Notes: generated by a model from the sequence alone, not told the origin. Positions 19,150 through 28,650 are shown, counted from the first letter of the stretch. The stretch: 64,000 bases of DNA from an uncultured Bacteroidaceae bacterium (GCA_905234735.1 CAJOJA010000009.1:1-64000); one strand, 5' to 3'. Program-made: numbers and translations.

Positions 19150-19320
19150 TCAGAGTACGATGCTGTCGTCATCAAAGTTCCAGAAGTCGATACCGTCGGT
19201 TTCAGGAACCAGAACAGTGTCCTTCAGGTCAGCCTCCGTGAAGGATATTTCCAGCATCACGCCATCTTCAAGGTCCAGCCCTTCGAGTGCAACCTCAGGA
19301 ATAATATATTTCTTTTTCAT
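19150..19320 (-). CDS. Small acidic protein of 56 aa, unknown function
   Basis: A 56-aa reading frame from ATG (19320) to TGA, beginning MKKKYIIPEV and continuing with an acidic body (many D and E) to ...FDDDSIVL. It has no Cys and no signal peptide. Small proteins beginning MKK-Y-x-x-P are frequent in Prevotella genomes near surface-protein genes, with no known role. It lies 39 nt downstream of the 1241-aa T9SS cargo, separated from it by heptad repeats, and just before a strong terminator, so it is the last gene of that message. It could be a secretion accessory, a precursor peptide or simply an uncharacterised small protein. Confidence 0.68.
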   Translation of the reverse strand: MKKKYIIPEVALEGLDLEDGVMLEISFTEADLKDTVLVPETDGIDFWNFDDDSIVL

Positions 19321-19330
19321 TGTTTTGTCA

Positions 19331-19358
19331 ATTTACATTTTACATTCTACATTCATCA
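19331..19358. repeat. Degenerate heptad repeats between the 1241-aa gene and the 56-aa gene
   Basis: Four successive 7-nt units: ATTTACA, TTTTACA, TTCTACA, TTCATCA. They fill the junction from next to the upstream stop codon (19360) to 11 nt before the start at 19320. Confidence 0.72.
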
Positions 19359-19359
19359 G

Positions 19360-22300
19360 TTATTTGATGATGTTTTTCTTTCCGTTCACGATATATATAC
19401 CCTTTTGGGCCTTGCTTACGCGCTGACCAGCCATATTGTAGATGGCAGCATTGCTCATCGTCTCATTTTCTCCATTTCTCAATGTCTCGATGCCATCAGC
19501 GTCGCCACTCAGGAAGAAGGCCTTAACCGTAGCTTCAGGAACAGTCAGGTAAGCGTGGTTAGCCGTAACGGTGGGCTGCTTACCCTCAGCTACAATGTAG
19601 AAGGCCACCTTTTCGTTCTTATTCAGCAGCACATAGCTTCCAACAGGGGCCGGTTGATCGGTGTAGACACCGGTAAGCCAATCCTTTGTAGGAGTAGCTT
19701 TCGCATCAAATTTCCAAGCACCGGCAATAGAGCAACTCTTGTTTACAGCCTCCTCATTATCGTTATAAAGCACAACCGGAGTATTGGCCTTGATTGTAGC
19801 ATCTACATCAGACAGTTTAAGGGTTGTCTTATTTTCATCGACACCAGTCACGGTTGAAGCAGTAACGCCCGCAGGTATCTCAACATCAAACGGAGCAACA
19901 AACGTTGCATACGATTTAGCTGCTACATTCATATTGAATACAGGTGCGTCGCCCAAACGAACCAGACGGAAGCGTGTAGCACTCCACCACAAATCTTTAC
20001 CATTGCCCGACTGTACGCCAATCTTCACATCGCTCTTCTCCGTAACCGTAAACTCTACAGAAGCATCGTTCCAGCCACTTCCAAATACACCACCGGAGTT
20101 ACCTATACGTGGGATGCCAGCTTGTACTCCGTCTGCAAATACAAAGAACGTTGCTCCAGAAGTTGTGTTGGCACGTGCCGTAACAGTAAGCAAGTACTTA
20201 CCAGCCTCCAAATTAATGCTTTGCTGAATACCAGCATTATTGTCGTTCTTATAGATATCAGCATACTTATAGTCAGCCTTACCATCGCCATCTGTGAAAG
20301 ACTGATTACTCAGCAACTGGATATTACCATTTAGTTGACCAAATACCTGCCATTCACCGAACTTATGATTTTCGCCGTCATATTCAACCTCCATACGATA
20401 GTCAGGGATAGCTACGACCTGGGCACCCTCCACACCTTCGGCCAACGCATTACTTTCTACATATTTGCGATAAGCAGAAATAAGAGCATTTGTCTTTTCC
20501 TCAGCGTCTGCGGCAGAGGTAGCATCACCCGCAGTTTTTGCAGCGGTCACTGCAGCATATTTTTCACTGTTGGCATAAGGAAGATTATCTGCATATTCTG
20601 CATCCTTTGCAGTGTTCCAGGCTACATATTTATCCTTTGCATCTACAAAAGCAGCCGTCTTAGTCTCCAGATTATCCTTAGCAGCATCAACGGTAGCCTT
20701 ATCCGACTTATTCAGTGTGCCATCAGCCTCAATTGCAGCAACCAAATCAGTCCGCTCGCTACCAGTGACAACCTTATAGTCTTCATTGTCGCATGCCTGT
20801 GTTGCGCCATTCAAGGCTATATTATAGGCTATCAATGAGATATTAGTATCATCGTCGGTCTGCAAGGTATATCCACCGAAGCTTGCCCACATTCCATTCG
20901 TAGTAGCCACTACCTTTACGGCAATATTTACAGTAGCAGGATTGGCCAAGGTAAACTTCACATAGCGCCATTCCCAACCAAAGCCGTTACCACTATTTGC
21001 GAACTCATCATCTTCACCTTCAAATTTGGTAGCACCCGTCTTATCAATACCGCGGGCTTTATTACCATTGTGGGGGAAGTCTTCTACAGTACCCAATACA
21101 GCATCGCCATTTTTCACGACCATGCTCATGTTTACCTTTTCACTTTCAGCCTGACGTCCAGCCACCTTAAAGATATAGTTGCCAGCAGGTAGTACAATGT
21201 CCTGATTATAGTCCATGTCCCATGCTGAAGAATTCCAACCTTGACCATTGCTATCGTCTTGGTTCTTATACTTTTCAGCATTTCCACTCCAGTGCTCATT
21301 GCTCCAGTCTGCGCCTTTGTTTGAACCGGTTGAAACCCATTCACCTAACTCTACACCATACTTATAATTAGTGGTAACGTAGTTGTATTCATCCACCTTC
21401 AAGTTTTGCATATTCGACTTTGCATTGGCTGCAGTAGAAGAACTGTTGGCTGCATAGGCATCAGCAGCATCTTCTGCAATACCCAAGGACTTTGCCTTTG
21501 CAATTTCAGCGACTAATGCATCGTAGTCTGCTTTAGCTTCAATAAAGGCCTTAGTTGCCTTTGTCAGAGCTTCGGTTGCCTCATCATAACCTTCTGGTGT
21601 GGTAGGTTCAGCCTTAGCAATCTCAGCGTTGATGGCTGAGAGTTCGCTACCCTTCACATTTTTGTACTCTTCATTAGCTACAGCAGTCTTTGCAGCAGCC
21701 AATGCAGCGTCCCAGTCAACTTTATGTGCTGCAGCTTGAGCAGCATCTATCACGTCACCAGCACCATAGTAGGTCAGCGAAACGTTGTCAATACCCATCC
21801 AGTTGGCAGTAGCCGTTATCTGCTCCAAACCAATTTCAGCTGTGTTATTGGTAACTACAGACCATACTTCATAATCGGCACCAGAATTGGCTCCAGCTGT
21901 CAGCTTCGTCTTATCATTGTTTACAAATACGTATTGATTCTCTTCATCAAGTTTATTTACAAATGCGGAAATAGAGAGACGATAAGTACCATTGGGAATA
22001 TTGTTTATAGTCTGATACATTTTATTCGCAGCAACCTTATCGCTTGGCGTCCAATTCTCCCAGAACTTGTCAAGTGTACCTGATTTTGCATTCTTCAAGT
22101 TTTTGTTCTGGAAGCCACCCGTACATGTCCATCCATCTACATTACTGTCAAACGTACCATTCACAACAAAGGTCGTAAGCAGTCCATTCGTTGCCGAAGC
22201 ATCTGCCAACTTATTCTCATAGCGCAATACAGCATCCTTGTCGGCTTTCTGCAAAGCAGCCAGTGCATCCTGTAGTTCTTTCGCAGTCGTAGCATTTGTG

Positions 22301-23085
22301 AGTGCATCTTCTGCTGCAGCAATTGCATCTGCCAAACCTTCCTTTGCATCACAAAGTTTGGCTTTGTCTATTTCTGTCTGTAAGTCGCTCCTAGCACCTG
22401 CAAGGGGGTCGGTGTACTCAATCTTCACACCATCGTAGAACAGCATGGGATTAGAACCCGAGCCGCTACCCGTAGACTTGTAGCCAATTCGAATCTGACC
22501 TGGGGTATCCTCCGTGAGGGTAAATGTTACGCTCTGACTTACCCATTCACCTACGGTTGTGTTGATGGTTACAGTCTGTGCCGTACCTTCTGCGGGGAAG
22601 AAGCCAGTGTACGTCTCATTGGCCTGTGTACCGCTTGCACAATAGATGGGAAACGTCAGCGTATATTTACCAGCAAGCAAGGTTACATCTTGATAGTAGT
22701 AACCGCCATTACTCCATACGCCGAAGAAACCAAGTCCCTGGCCTTCACCATCATTGGGACCTTTTTCAGGTGCACTCTTATTATTTCCTTTCAGTTGGTA
22801 CGTTGACCCATAAGTCAGCACACCACCACCCATTCCAGAATTCTCATAACCTTTTTCATCTTTAGCACCTGCTAGGACAAGTGAAGTCCATCCGTCCACT
22901 GGTTGGAAACCATAGACATCACCATCGGCCATATCCTTACCATAGCCACGGATGTCGGCAGCAATCACAGGACCCTGCGAAAAATCAGCATTCGTCAGAT
23001 ACGTACTTGTAACGTCCGTCTGCGCCCATGCCCCGACCGCACTAAATAGCGCCACGACGAGGCTCAAAAGTAGTTTTCTTTTCAT
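19360..23085 (-). CDS. Large T9SS-exported surface protein with repeated jelly-roll modules
   Basis: Secreted protein of 1241 aa. Signal peptide (about 1-21); jelly-roll carbohydrate-binding-like modules at about 25-230, 305-440, 570-760 and 905-1050, alternating with Ala- and Lys-rich helical linkers (about 230-300, 445-560, 770-895) that resemble FIVAR-type spacers; a beta domain common in Prevotella surface proteins (from KSYATFVAPFDVEIPAG); and a short T9SS type-A C-terminal signal (AAIYNMAGQRV ... KGIYIVNGKK). The domain mix suggests a glycan-binding adhesin or scaffold with no visible enzyme. The gene is A+T-richer than its neighbours. It is followed by the 56-aa gene and a terminator. 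Confidence 0.85.
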   Translation of the reverse strand: MKRKLLLSLVVALFSAVGAWAQTDVTSTYLTNADFSQGPVIAADIRGYGKDMADGDVYGFQPVDGWTSLVLAGAKDEKGYENSGMGGGVLTYGSTYQLKGNNKSAPEKGPNDGEGQGLGFFGVWSNGGYYYQDVTLLAGKYTLTFPIYCASGTQANETYTGFFPAEGTAQTVTINTTVGEWVSQSVTFTLTEDTPGQIRIGYKSTGSGSGSNPMLFYDGVKIEYTDPLAGARSDLQTEIDKAKLCDAKEGLADAIAAAEDALTNATTAKELQDALAALQKADKDAVLRYENKLADASATNGLLTTFVVNGTFDSNVDGWTCTGGFQNKNLKNAKSGTLDKFWENWTPSDKVAANKMYQTINNIPNGTYRLSISAFVNKLDEENQYVFVNNDKTKLTAGANSGADYEVWSVVTNNTAEIGLEQITATANWMGIDNVSLTYYGAGDVIDAAQAAAHKVDWDAALAAAKTAVANEEYKNVKGSELSAINAEIAKAEPTTPEGYDEATEALTKATKAFIEAKADYDALVAEIAKAKSLGIAEDAADAYAANSSSTAANAKSNMQNLKVDEYNYVTTNYKYGVELGEWVSTGSNKGADWSNEHWSGNAEKYKNQDDSNGQGWNSSAWDMDYNQDIVLPAGNYIFKVAGRQAESEKVNMSMVVKNGDAVLGTVEDFPHNGNKARGIDKTGATKFEGEDDEFANSGNGFGWEWRYVKFTLANPATVNIAVKVVATTNGMWASFGGYTLQTDDDTNISLIAYNIALNGATQACDNEDYKVVTGSERTDLVAAIEADGTLNKSDKATVDAAKDNLETKTAAFVDAKDKYVAWNTAKDAEYADNLPYANSEKYAAVTAAKTAGDATSAADAEEKTNALISAYRKYVESNALAEGVEGAQVVAIPDYRMEVEYDGENHKFGEWQVFGQLNGNIQLLSNQSFTDGDGKADYKYADIYKNDNNAGIQQSINLEAGKYLLTVTARANTTSGATFFVFADGVQAGIPRIGNSGGVFGSGWNDASVEFTVTEKSDVKIGVQSGNGKDLWWSATRFRLVRLGDAPVFNMNVAAKSYATFVAPFDVEIPAGVTASTVTGVDENKTTLKLSDVDATIKANTPVVLYNDNEEAVNKSCSIAGAWKFDAKATPTKDWLTGVYTDQPAPVGSYVLLNKNEKVAFYIVAEGKQPTVTANHAYLTVPEATVKAFFLSGDADGIETLRNGENETMSNAAIYNMAGQRVSKAQKGIYIVNGKKNIIK

Positions 23086-23294
23086 TTTTGCTTATTAGAT
23101 TTAGTTAATAAAATATTGGTTTGTTAATCTTGTTCATGCATAGGGGGCGATTCTTAAATTTTATTAAGAGACACGCGGGCGCACATTCGCATGTACGTAT
23201 TATGGGATTGTAAAATTATGAAAAAATCGGTCTACTTCTTTACAATCAGTGTTAAACTTTGTTAATACAAGGGTTTTCGCACATATTACGTATA

Positions 23295-23344
23295 TATACG
23301 ACGGTGCGTCGCAAAGTCTCGGCTTCGCGACGCACCGTCGTATA
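23295..23344 (-). terminator. Large perfect hairpin downstream of secDF
   Basis: Two perfectly complementary 18-nt arms (23295-23312 and 23327-23344; core GACGGTGCGTCGC) around a 14-nt loop, 17 nt beyond the secDF stop codon. There is no T-run after it on the minus strand, so it may be a rho-assisted terminator, an mRNA-stabilising structure or a dispersed palindromic repeat. The remainder of the 276-nt gap shows no gene. Confidence 0.5.
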
Positions 23345-23361
23345 GGGGTGTTAAGTGATTC

Positions 23362-26300
23362 TTACTTAGCCTCCTCCTCGTTGATCTTGCGACCCATCAC
23401 CAGATAGGCAACAGGAGCAGCCACGAACATAGAGGTGAACGTACCGCAGACAACACCCAGAATCATAGCAAACGAGAAGCTGATGATGGAGTCAGCGCCC
23501 TTGAAGAACAGGCCAATGCAGAAGATGACGGCCAGTACGATAAAGGTGCTGACAGAGGTGTTGATGGTACGGTTCAGCGTAGAATTCAGCGATTCGTTGA
23601 ACAGACGCTGCCTATCGCGCTTGGGGAAGAGTCCGATATTCTCACGGATACGATCGAAGACTACCACCTTGTCGTTGATGGAGTAACCCACGGCCGTCAG
23701 GATGGCACCGATGAAGGTCTGGTCGATTTCCAGCGAGAAGGGAACGAAGCCCCAGAGCATGGCGTATACACCGAAGATGACGATGATGTCGACGATCAGG
23801 GCGACGATGGCACCTACGGAGAAGGCCACATTGCGGAAGCGCAAGAGGATGTAGAGGAAGATGGCTACGAAGGCCAGGCTCACTGCAATCTTGGCGCCCG
23901 TGGTGATGTCTTCAGCCACAGAAGGACCAACCTTCTGGCTGGAGATGATGGAACCACCCTCGCGAACGTCGCGGTTGATGAAGGTCTCCAGTTCCAGGTC
24001 GGCAGCCAGCAGACCAGCATCCTGCAGGGTGTGGAAGAGTTTCTCCTCCAGCTCGCTGTCCACTTCCATTCCGTCCTCCTCGATGCGATAGTTCGTAGAG
24101 ATACGAATGGTCTGACCATCGGTACCGATGGCGATGGCCGAAGTGTTGCTTTCGGGGAATGCCGCATCGAGCAGACCACGCACCTGTTCAGGCTGTACCT
24201 GCTTATCGAAGGTTACGACGAAGTTGCGACCGCCCGTGAAGTCGATGCTCTTGCTGAAGCCACGACCGAAGACGAAACCGAGCGAGATGAGAGCCAGTAC
24301 ACCGAAGACGGCAAAGCTCTTCTTCCAGTTGTTCATGAACTGGAAGGTGGGGTTCTTGAACGACATACGATTGCCCAGGGCCGTCTTGAAGGTGAGGCCA
24401 AGCCACTTGTCGCGAGCATGCATCTCGGTGTAAACTACACGGGTCAAGAATACGGCTGTGAAGAAGCTGACCAGAATACCGATAATCAACGTGGTGGCGA
24501 AGCCGCGGATGGGGCCTGTACCGAAGTAGTAGAGGATGATACCGGTGATGATAGAGGTCAGGTTAGAGTCGAAGATGGCACTGAAGGCGTTGCTGTAACC
24601 AGCAGCCAGAGCCTCGCGCACGCGCTTGCCCGCCTTCATTTCTTCTTTCGTGCGCTCGTAGATGAGCACGTTGGCATCGACAGCCATACCCAGGGTGAGC
24701 ACCATACCGGCGATACCGCTCATGGTGAGGGCAGCCTGGAACGAGGTAAGAATGCCGACAGTGAAGAAGAGGTTGAACAGCAGGGCGCAGTTGGCCACCA
24801 TGCCGGGAATGAAGCCATACATGGCAATCATGTAGAACATCAGGATGAAGAAGGCCAGCACGGCGCTGTAGATACCCATGCGGATGGACTCGGCACCCAG
24901 TGTGGGACCAACGATTTCCTCACTCACGATGTGGGCGGGAGCGGGCATCTTACCCGACTGCAGCACGTTGGCCAAGTCCTTGGTCTCCTCAGCAGTGAAG
25001 CTGCCGGTGATTTCGGAGCTACCACCAGTAATCTCGTTCTGTACGGTGGGAGCACTGTAGACGTTGTCGTCCAACACGATGGCGATGCAGCGCTTCACGT
25101 TCAGCTTGGTGAGCTGAGCCCAGCGACGGGCACCGTCGATGTTCATCTTCATATTCACGCAGGGACGGCCAAACTGGTCGAAGGCATCGCTGGCATCGGT
25201 GATGACATCGCCTTCCAGAGGAGCACGTCCGTCACGCTCGGTTACGCGAATGGCATAGAGGTAGTAGTAGTCGGCACCGTCGCCGTCGTTGATGCCCTTG
25301 ACACCCCACTTCAGACGCAGGTCGCTGGGCAGAGCTGCCTTAGCCTCGGGCGTCTCGAACAGAGCACTGATGGTCTCCAGGTTACGCTTGTGAGCGATAC
25401 CTACGACACAACCCATCGTGGGCTGTACCTGCAGGCGAGCCAACAGGGGGTGCTCCTTCAGCGCCTGTTCCATGTCGGCGGGGTTCGTGGTCTCAGCAGC
25501 CTTCTTGTCGCCACCGATGGCAGCAGCCAGGTCAGCCTTAGCCTCAGTCTTGGCCGTATCAGCCTCCGCAGTAGCCTCGTCAGCCTCAGCCACTTCGGCT
25601 GCGGTGGTATCCTTCACGACCTCACCAGCATTGGCAGCAGCCAGACGGCTGTCCAAGTCATAGAGGGTCTGATAGACTTCGTCTGCATTATAGGTCTCCC
25701 AGAACTCCAGGTTAGCACTACCCTGTAGAAGTTTACGCACACGGTCGGGTTCCTTCACACCAGGCATTTCCACCATGATGCGGCCTTCCTGACCCTCGAG
25801 GGCCTGGATGTTAGGCTGTACGACACCGAAACGGTCGATACGGGTACGAAGCACGTTGTACGAGTTCTGGATGGCAGCCTTCACCTCCTGACGCAGAACC
25901 TTCTCGACCTGAGCATCGGTGCTGGTGGTCGAAATCTTGTCGCGCAACTGCTGCGTGGCAAAGAGTTCGCGCAACTGGCTTTCGGGAGCAATCTGCTTGT
26001 ACTCGTTGATAAACAGGGTGATGAAGTCGCCCTGACCCTTGTTAGCGGCCTTCTGGGCTGCCTCAACGGCCCGCGCGAAGTTGGTGTTCGTCAGTTCCTT
26101 GTGGTCGCTGAGGGCCTTGACAACGTCAGCCACACTAACTTCCAGAATCACGTTCATACCGCCCTTCAGATCCAGACCAAGGCCCAGGCCCATTTCACGG
26201 CACTGCTTCAGTGTCCAGACATTCATGTACACCTTCTTGTTCTGTACAGAGTCCAGATAGTTCTGTCCTGCCTCTTCACCACTGAGGGCGGCAATCTTCT

Positions 26301-26406
26301 CAGCCTTGTTCTCGTGATAGTTAGCTACCCAGCTAAAGCTCATGTAGAACAGACAGATCAGTGCCAGCAGGACTGCAATCAGTTTTACAAATCCTTTGTT
26401 TTGCAT
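23362..26406 (-). CDS. secDF: Protein translocase subunit SecDF (fused)
   Basis: Fusion of SecD and SecF, the proton-driven membrane factor that helps pull proteins through SecYEG. The 1014-aa protein has an N-terminal membrane segment, the SecD periplasmic domain (GLGLGLDLKGGMNVILEV, about 73-90), the SecD six-helix RND-like domain (about 490-650, with GMAVDANVLIYERTKEE), and then SecF (about 690-1014: SIDFTGGRNFVVTFD, VGYSINDKVVVFDRIREN). An Ala/Glu-rich insert (about 250-310) lies in the SecD periplasmic part. Fused SecDF is normal in Bacteroidetes. It has its own promoter at 26476 and supports the many exported proteins of the window. Confidence 0.97.
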   Translation of the reverse strand: MQNKGFVKLIAVLLALICLFYMSFSWVANYHENKAEKIAALSGEEAGQNYLDSVQNKKVYMNVWTLKQCREMGLGLGLDLKGGMNVILEVSVADVVKALSDHKELTNTNFARAVEAAQKAANKGQGDFITLFINEYKQIAPESQLRELFATQQLRDKISTTSTDAQVEKVLRQEVKAAIQNSYNVLRTRIDRFGVVQPNIQALEGQEGRIMVEMPGVKEPDRVRKLLQGSANLEFWETYNADEVYQTLYDLDSRLAAANAGEVVKDTTAAEVAEADEATAEADTAKTEAKADLAAAIGGDKKAAETTNPADMEQALKEHPLLARLQVQPTMGCVVGIAHKRNLETISALFETPEAKAALPSDLRLKWGVKGINDGDGADYYYLYAIRVTERDGRAPLEGDVITDASDAFDQFGRPCVNMKMNIDGARRWAQLTKLNVKRCIAIVLDDNVYSAPTVQNEITGGSSEITGSFTAEETKDLANVLQSGKMPAPAHIVSEEIVGPTLGAESIRMGIYSAVLAFFILMFYMIAMYGFIPGMVANCALLFNLFFTVGILTSFQAALTMSGIAGMVLTLGMAVDANVLIYERTKEEMKAGKRVREALAAGYSNAFSAIFDSNLTSIITGIILYYFGTGPIRGFATTLIIGILVSFFTAVFLTRVVYTEMHARDKWLGLTFKTALGNRMSFKNPTFQFMNNWKKSFAVFGVLALISLGFVFGRGFSKSIDFTGGRNFVVTFDKQVQPEQVRGLLDAAFPESNTSAIAIGTDGQTIRISTNYRIEEDGMEVDSELEEKLFHTLQDAGLLAADLELETFINRDVREGGSIISSQKVGPSVAEDITTGAKIAVSLAFVAIFLYILLRFRNVAFSVGAIVALIVDIIVIFGVYAMLWGFVPFSLEIDQTFIGAILTAVGYSINDKVVVFDRIRENIGLFPKRDRQRLFNESLNSTLNRTINTSVSTFIVLAVIFCIGLFFKGADSIISFSFAMILGVVCGTFTSMFVAAPVAYLVMGRKINEEEAK

Positions 26407-26475
26407 TGTTTTTAGATATTTTGGTTTTACTTAAATTTTCAGCCTTAAATATGCGCATATACGCAAAATAGCGCA

Positions 26476-26483
26476 CAAAGGTA
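26476..26483 (-). promoter_or_regulatory. -7 box for secDF
   Basis: Minus-strand TACCTTTG, exact TAnnTTTG match, preceded by a T-run; 69 nt upstream of the secDF ATG. Confidence 0.65.
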
Positions 26484-26492
26484 CAAAAAAAA

Positions 26493-26520
26493 GTGAAAAC
26501 TGAAAAGTGAAAACTGAAAA
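26493..26520. repeat. Heptad repeats between the EEP gene and the secDF promoter
   Basis: Four 7-nt units in strict alternation, GTGAAAA, CTGAAAA, GTGAAAA, CTGAAAA, so a 14-nt block is exactly duplicated. It lies 17 nt after the stop of the upstream EEP gene and just upstream of the secDF promoter. Confidence 0.8.
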
Positions 26521-26537
26521 ATTATTGATAGAGGAGG

Positions 26538-27635
26538 CTATTTAGGCTGATTTTCCAGGTTTTTCAGTCTGGCCAGCAGGGGATAATGGTCTGAAACGGT
26601 TATTCCATTTACGATATGAGCCTCCAGACAAGTCCAGTCGTTGGAGTAAAAGACATTATCGATGCGAACAGGGAAGAAGTTCTCGCTATACGAGACACCC
26701 ACACCCCTGCCACCGTGACGATAGGCATTGTGCAGACGGCGGCTGATGGTCTGGTAGGTATAGGAGATGGGAGTGTCGTTGAAGTCGCCGCACAACAAGA
26801 CTCGACGTCCGGCAGGCAACGAGTCCAGTCGGTCCACCAGAATCTGTGTCTGCATGGCACGATAATGGGCTGCCTCGGAGAGTTTTCCCGTCAGGAAACG
26901 GGCCTCGCTCTTCACCTTTTCGCTTTCGGGGGTTAGCAACACATTGCCGTACTCGGTCTTTTCCGCCCGGCTCAAGGAGATGCTTTCCAGATGGACGTTA
27001 AACACCGTCAGTGTGTCCTCTCCCACCAGCAGGTCGGCGCACATAGCCGCATTGGACATACGCGACTCTATCTCTACCGTCCGAAAACCCAGAATAGGGA
27101 AACGCGAAACGACGGCCTGTCCGCCTTCGTGTTCTACGATATAGCCCTCGTCGCGCAACCAAGCATAGAATTTGTCAAACTTTTCGCCGTTGACGGATGT
27201 CTCCTGCAGACAGGCCACATCCACTTTGCAGTCCAACAGGAAGTCGGCAACGGCGGAGACGGAGTCCACCGAACAACCATCCAGGTAATGTGTATTCCAG
27301 GACATCACAACCAGGTCGGCCGGCTCGCCGGAGGGTTTCAGATGCAAGGGGAAGTAGTCGAGTATATATGTTCCGCAAAGGGCCATGCCCACAACGGGGA
27401 CAACCAGCATCCGGGGCTTGAAGATGAGCCACAGAGGAAGGAAGAGAAGGTTGAGAATCAGAAAGATGGGGAAAAGCAGGCCTATCACCGCCACACGAGG
27501 CTGCGACGAGGGGTCTATCCAAGTACTGGCGCAGCAAACCCACAGCAGCACCAGGGTGGCCAGGTTAGCGCCAACAAACACATTCGTCAGGAACGTGCGC
27601 AACGGAGCCCAAGAGCTTTTTTCCGTCTTTGCCAT
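26538..27635 (-). CDS. Membrane-anchored endonuclease/exonuclease/phosphatase family protein
   Basis: EEP-family hydrolase of 365 aa with three N-terminal membrane helices (about 15-100) and an exposed catalytic domain. Motifs: VMSWNTHYLDG, CLQETSVNGE (catalytic Glu), NVHLESISLS, LLCGDFNDTP, RIDNVFYS and SDHYPLLARL (catalytic Asp-His). Members of this family with such anchors are annotated only generally; the substrate may be nucleic acid or a phosphorylated lipid or sugar. The ATG at 27635 shares one base with the rhomboid stop (TGATG), so the two are translationally coupled. A GTG one codon earlier is a less likely start. Confidence 0.9.
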   Translation of the reverse strand: MAKTEKSSWAPLRTFLTNVFVGANLATLVLLWVCCASTWIDPSSQPRVAVIGLLFPIFLILNLLFLPLWLIFKPRMLVVPVVGMALCGTYILDYFPLHLKPSGEPADLVVMSWNTHYLDGCSVDSVSAVADFLLDCKVDVACLQETSVNGEKFDKFYAWLRDEGYIVEHEGGQAVVSRFPILGFRTVEIESRMSNAAMCADLLVGEDTLTVFNVHLESISLSRAEKTEYGNVLLTPESEKVKSEARFLTGKLSEAAHYRAMQTQILVDRLDSLPAGRRVLLCGDFNDTPISYTYQTISRRLHNAYRHGGRGVGVSYSENFFPVRIDNVFYSNDWTCLEAHIVNGITVSDHYPLLARLKNLENQPK

Positions 27636-28501
27636 CACCTGCCGCTTGCGTCGAACAGCTTACGTTTTTCCGCCTCCGTCAGGCTACCGTAGCCGTGTCT
27701 CTTCACCTTTTCAAGGATGCGATCTATCTCCTCCTGCTGAGCATTCCTACGCTCATTATAGTCCATTTCATCGGCAAATCGTCCACCCCCACGGGTAACC
27801 TTCATTCTCGGGCGCGAATGTTTCTGCCACCAGTCGCGCACCACCTTCTGCAAACCGCCCGGGTGCCGCCAATGAAGGAGCAGCAGGAAACCGAAGAGCA
27901 TACCTCCCAAATGGGCCATGTGGGCCACGCCGTCGTTGCTACGCAACATAGCCGAGAGCAACTCGATGACGGCATATCCGACTACAAAATACTTCGCCTT
28001 GATGGGGAACGGGAAGGGGATGATAAACATCCGCTCGTCAGGAAACGTCATACCGAAAGCCAGCAGGATGCCGTAGACGGCCCCCGAAGCGCCCACAGTG
28101 TTCCAGACGTTCAGTGCATCGGCCAGCTGGTCAGCGGGAGCGTTACCGATTTCAGACAGGATGCTCAGATAGTGGATGTACTGCACAAACTCCTGCATCA
28201 GTCCGGCTCCGACGCCGCACACCAGATAGTAGGTAAGGAAGCGCTTCGGCCCCATTACCTGCTCAATGATGCGCCCAAACATCCAAAGGGCAAACATATT
28301 GAAAAAGAGGTGCTCGAAACTGCCATGCATAAACAGATAGGTAAATATCTGGTCGAGACGGAAATTGCTGGCCTTGAAGAAATGCAGTCCCATCAAGGCA
28401 TTCAGGTCCAAGCCGTAACGGTCCAGGACAAAGCTTGCCAGATACATCAAAATATTGATGATGAGCAAATTTTTGGTTATAGGAGGCATATTGCTTCTCA
28501 T
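27635..28501 (-). CDS. Rhomboid-family intramembrane serine protease
   Basis: Polytopic membrane protease of 288 aa. Six or more membrane segments, the catalytic Ser in GASGAVYGILLAFG (about 140-153), the catalytic His in AHMAHLGGMLFG (about 195-206), and the helix-1 side signature YLFMHGSFEHLFFNMFALW with HLFFN (about 56-75). The C-terminal tail is basic and cytoplasmic. It cleaves transmembrane substrates within the bilayer; the substrates are unknown. It is the first gene of a two-gene unit with the anchored EEP protein. Confidence 0.95.
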   Translation of the reverse strand: MRSNMPPITKNLLIINILMYLASFVLDRYGLDLNALMGLHFFKASNFRLDQIFTYLFMHGSFEHLFFNMFALWMFGRIIEQVMGPKRFLTYYLVCGVGAGLMQEFVQYIHYLSILSEIGNAPADQLADALNVWNTVGASGAVYGILLAFGMTFPDERMFIIPFPFPIKAKYFVVGYAVIELLSAMLRSNDGVAHMAHLGGMLFGFLLLLHWRHPGGLQKVVRDWWQKHSRPRMKVTRGGGRFADEMDYNERRNAQQEEIDRILEKVKRHGYGSLTEAEKRKLFDASGR

Positions 28502-28529
28502 TATCGTATCTTTTTTCGTGTTTAGGTTG

Positions 28530-28537
28530 CAAAAATA
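28530..28537 (-). promoter_or_regulatory. -7 box for rhomboid-EEP
   Basis: Minus-strand TATTTTTG, matching TAnnTTTG; 28 nt upstream of the rhomboid ATG. Confidence 0.5.
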
Positions 28538-28642
28538 CGCATTTTCGGCGGATTCGCAGCAATCTTTAGCCTTAATGATAGTTTTTTTATGAAAAAATTA
28601 CTTTTTTTCTTTTATTTTCTTTGTTTGTATACGAAGTTTTCC

Positions 28643-28650
28643 TAAATTTG
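28643..28650 (+). promoter_or_regulatory. -7 box for the HU gene
   Basis: TAAATTTG, exact TAnnTTTG match, with TTTGTTTG (a -33-like TTG) about 20 nt upstream; 53 nt before the HU start. The long A+T-rich stretch upstream would suit strong expression. Confidence 0.65.

Noticed and set aside
24031..25728. 565-codon plus-strand frame opposite secDF
   Set aside because: Antisense shadow of secDF; no start context or motifs.
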